Of a stretch of 64,000 bases of DNA, positions 63,807 to 64,000 are shown piece after piece. How positions within the stretch are numbered: position 1 is the stretch's first letter; each line of letters begins with the position of its first letter. The translations under genes and the position numbers were made by a program. The notes under the pieces were generated by a model. It had not been told where the DNA came from and made no database searches. It saw nothing but the letters and a program-made list of their open reading frames with translations. This DNA comes from Acidobacteriaceae bacterium. Lineage in GTDB: Bacteria; Acidobacteriota; Terriglobia; Terriglobales; Acidobacteriaceae. The stretch is from positions 36,939 through 100,938 of the forward strand of contig JANXYB010000013.1 in NCBI GenBank assembly GCA_025350325.1, written 5' to 3'.

Positions 63807-64000
63807 ATGCTCATCTTTCATTGGCTACCGCCATGGCTCTCGCCTTACCGCTGTCTTCACAAGCGCGGCCAACTCAGCCGAAATCGACGCTCCGCCTGAG
63901 CACCAGTTTTGATCTGATCATCCACGCTTCGTACGCCGAGACCGCTCCGTTATTTGGCCCTGAGGGGGAACGCGCGTGGGCCGGCAAACAATGGGACCCG
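63803..64000 (+). CDS. Secreted protein, 3'-truncated by the window edge
   Basis: The start of a gene whose ATG overlaps the stop of the previous gene. The visible 66 residues begin with a signal peptide (MNAHLSLATAMALALPLSSQA) and continue with FDLIIHASYAETAPLFGPEG followed by ERAWAGKQWDP. The latter phrase resembles exported SRPBCC-type proteins seen with small ribbon-helix-helix genes in Acidobacteriota; I recall the pairing but cannot confirm it here. The coupled pair may work together under PadR-type control. Confidence 0.7.
   Translation, partial: MNAHLSLATAMALALPLSSQARPTQPKSTLRLSTSFDLIIHASYAETAPLFGPEGERAWAGKQWDP

Overview
The window is typical chromosomal DNA of an Acidobacteriota bacterium, most likely class Terriglobia. 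This is an inference from gene content and style: an Oar-type TonB-dependent receptor, a three-subunit B-type succinate dehydrogenase, LpxD (so a Gram-negative envelope), a Wzi-like outer-membrane protein, a FecR/DUF6600-type protein, histidine catabolism through formiminotransferase, abundant GH3/GH31 glycosidases and short REP-like palindromes between genes. Gene density is high. I see no rRNA, tRNA, CRISPR array, transposase or prophage.

Layout. 1-5 kb: end of a TonB receptor, a GT4 glycosyltransferase, a DUF2071 protein and a small zinc-ribbon protein, then a 570-bp non-coding stretch with hairpins. 5.7-11.8 kb: DinB-like and LolA-like secreted proteins, a poly(A)-polymerase/CCA-type nucleotidyltransferase with a long disordered tail, then lpxD with a small lipoprotein. 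11.8-16 kb: a non-coding gap holding copy 1 of a roughly 250-bp dispersed element, a secreted GH3 glucosidase and rdgB. 16-19.6 kb: sdhC-sdhA-sdhB. 19.7-25.9 kb, all minus strand: a secreted protein, a stand-alone formiminotransferase, a PagL-like barrel, yebC, a PAS-GGDEF-hemerythrin protein and a DUF2076 protein. 26-29 kb: mazG, a GNAT protein and an N-acylamino acid racemase/OSBS in one operon. 29.2-36.5 kb: prepilin peptidase, the hut cluster (hutI, hutU, fused formiminotransferase-cyclodeaminase) with a frameshifted SnoaL-like gene, and copy 2 of the dispersed element. 36.5-42 kb: repeats, a GH31 glucosidase, a membrane-SRPBCC protein, purQ and a CpsB-like phosphatase. 42-47.7 kb: glgA, rsmA, a FecR/DUF6600 protein, a secreted protein and ruvC. 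47.9-55.5 kb: a response regulator, a Crp-like regulator, a gap with a 32-bp perfect palindrome and a 16S-tail-like string, a secreted protein, an arsR-SRPBCC-membrane operon, an ABC ATPase, argJ and a degenerate E1-alpha-like protein. 55.6-64 kb: Wzi-like protein, xerD-xerC, thioredoxin and rhodanese, HAD phosphatase, mutT, an Nramp-like transporter, and a small DNA-binding-like gene under a PadR-type operator followed by a truncated secreted protein.

How the genes work together: succinate dehydrogenase feeds the quinone pool; hutU, hutI and the fused formiminotransferase-cyclodeaminase convert urocanate to glutamate plus one-carbon folate (no hutH lies in the window); GH3, GH31 and GlgA handle glucans; RdgB, MazG and MutT each clean the nucleotide pool.

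The best candidate for something undescribed is the non-coding element present in two diverged copies (11893-12139 on plus, 34457-34723 on minus). Conserved blocks, including a GCAGAG-GA-CTCTGC hairpin and a G-rich end, survive while the spacers have changed. Each copy sits upstream of a gene in the same direction.
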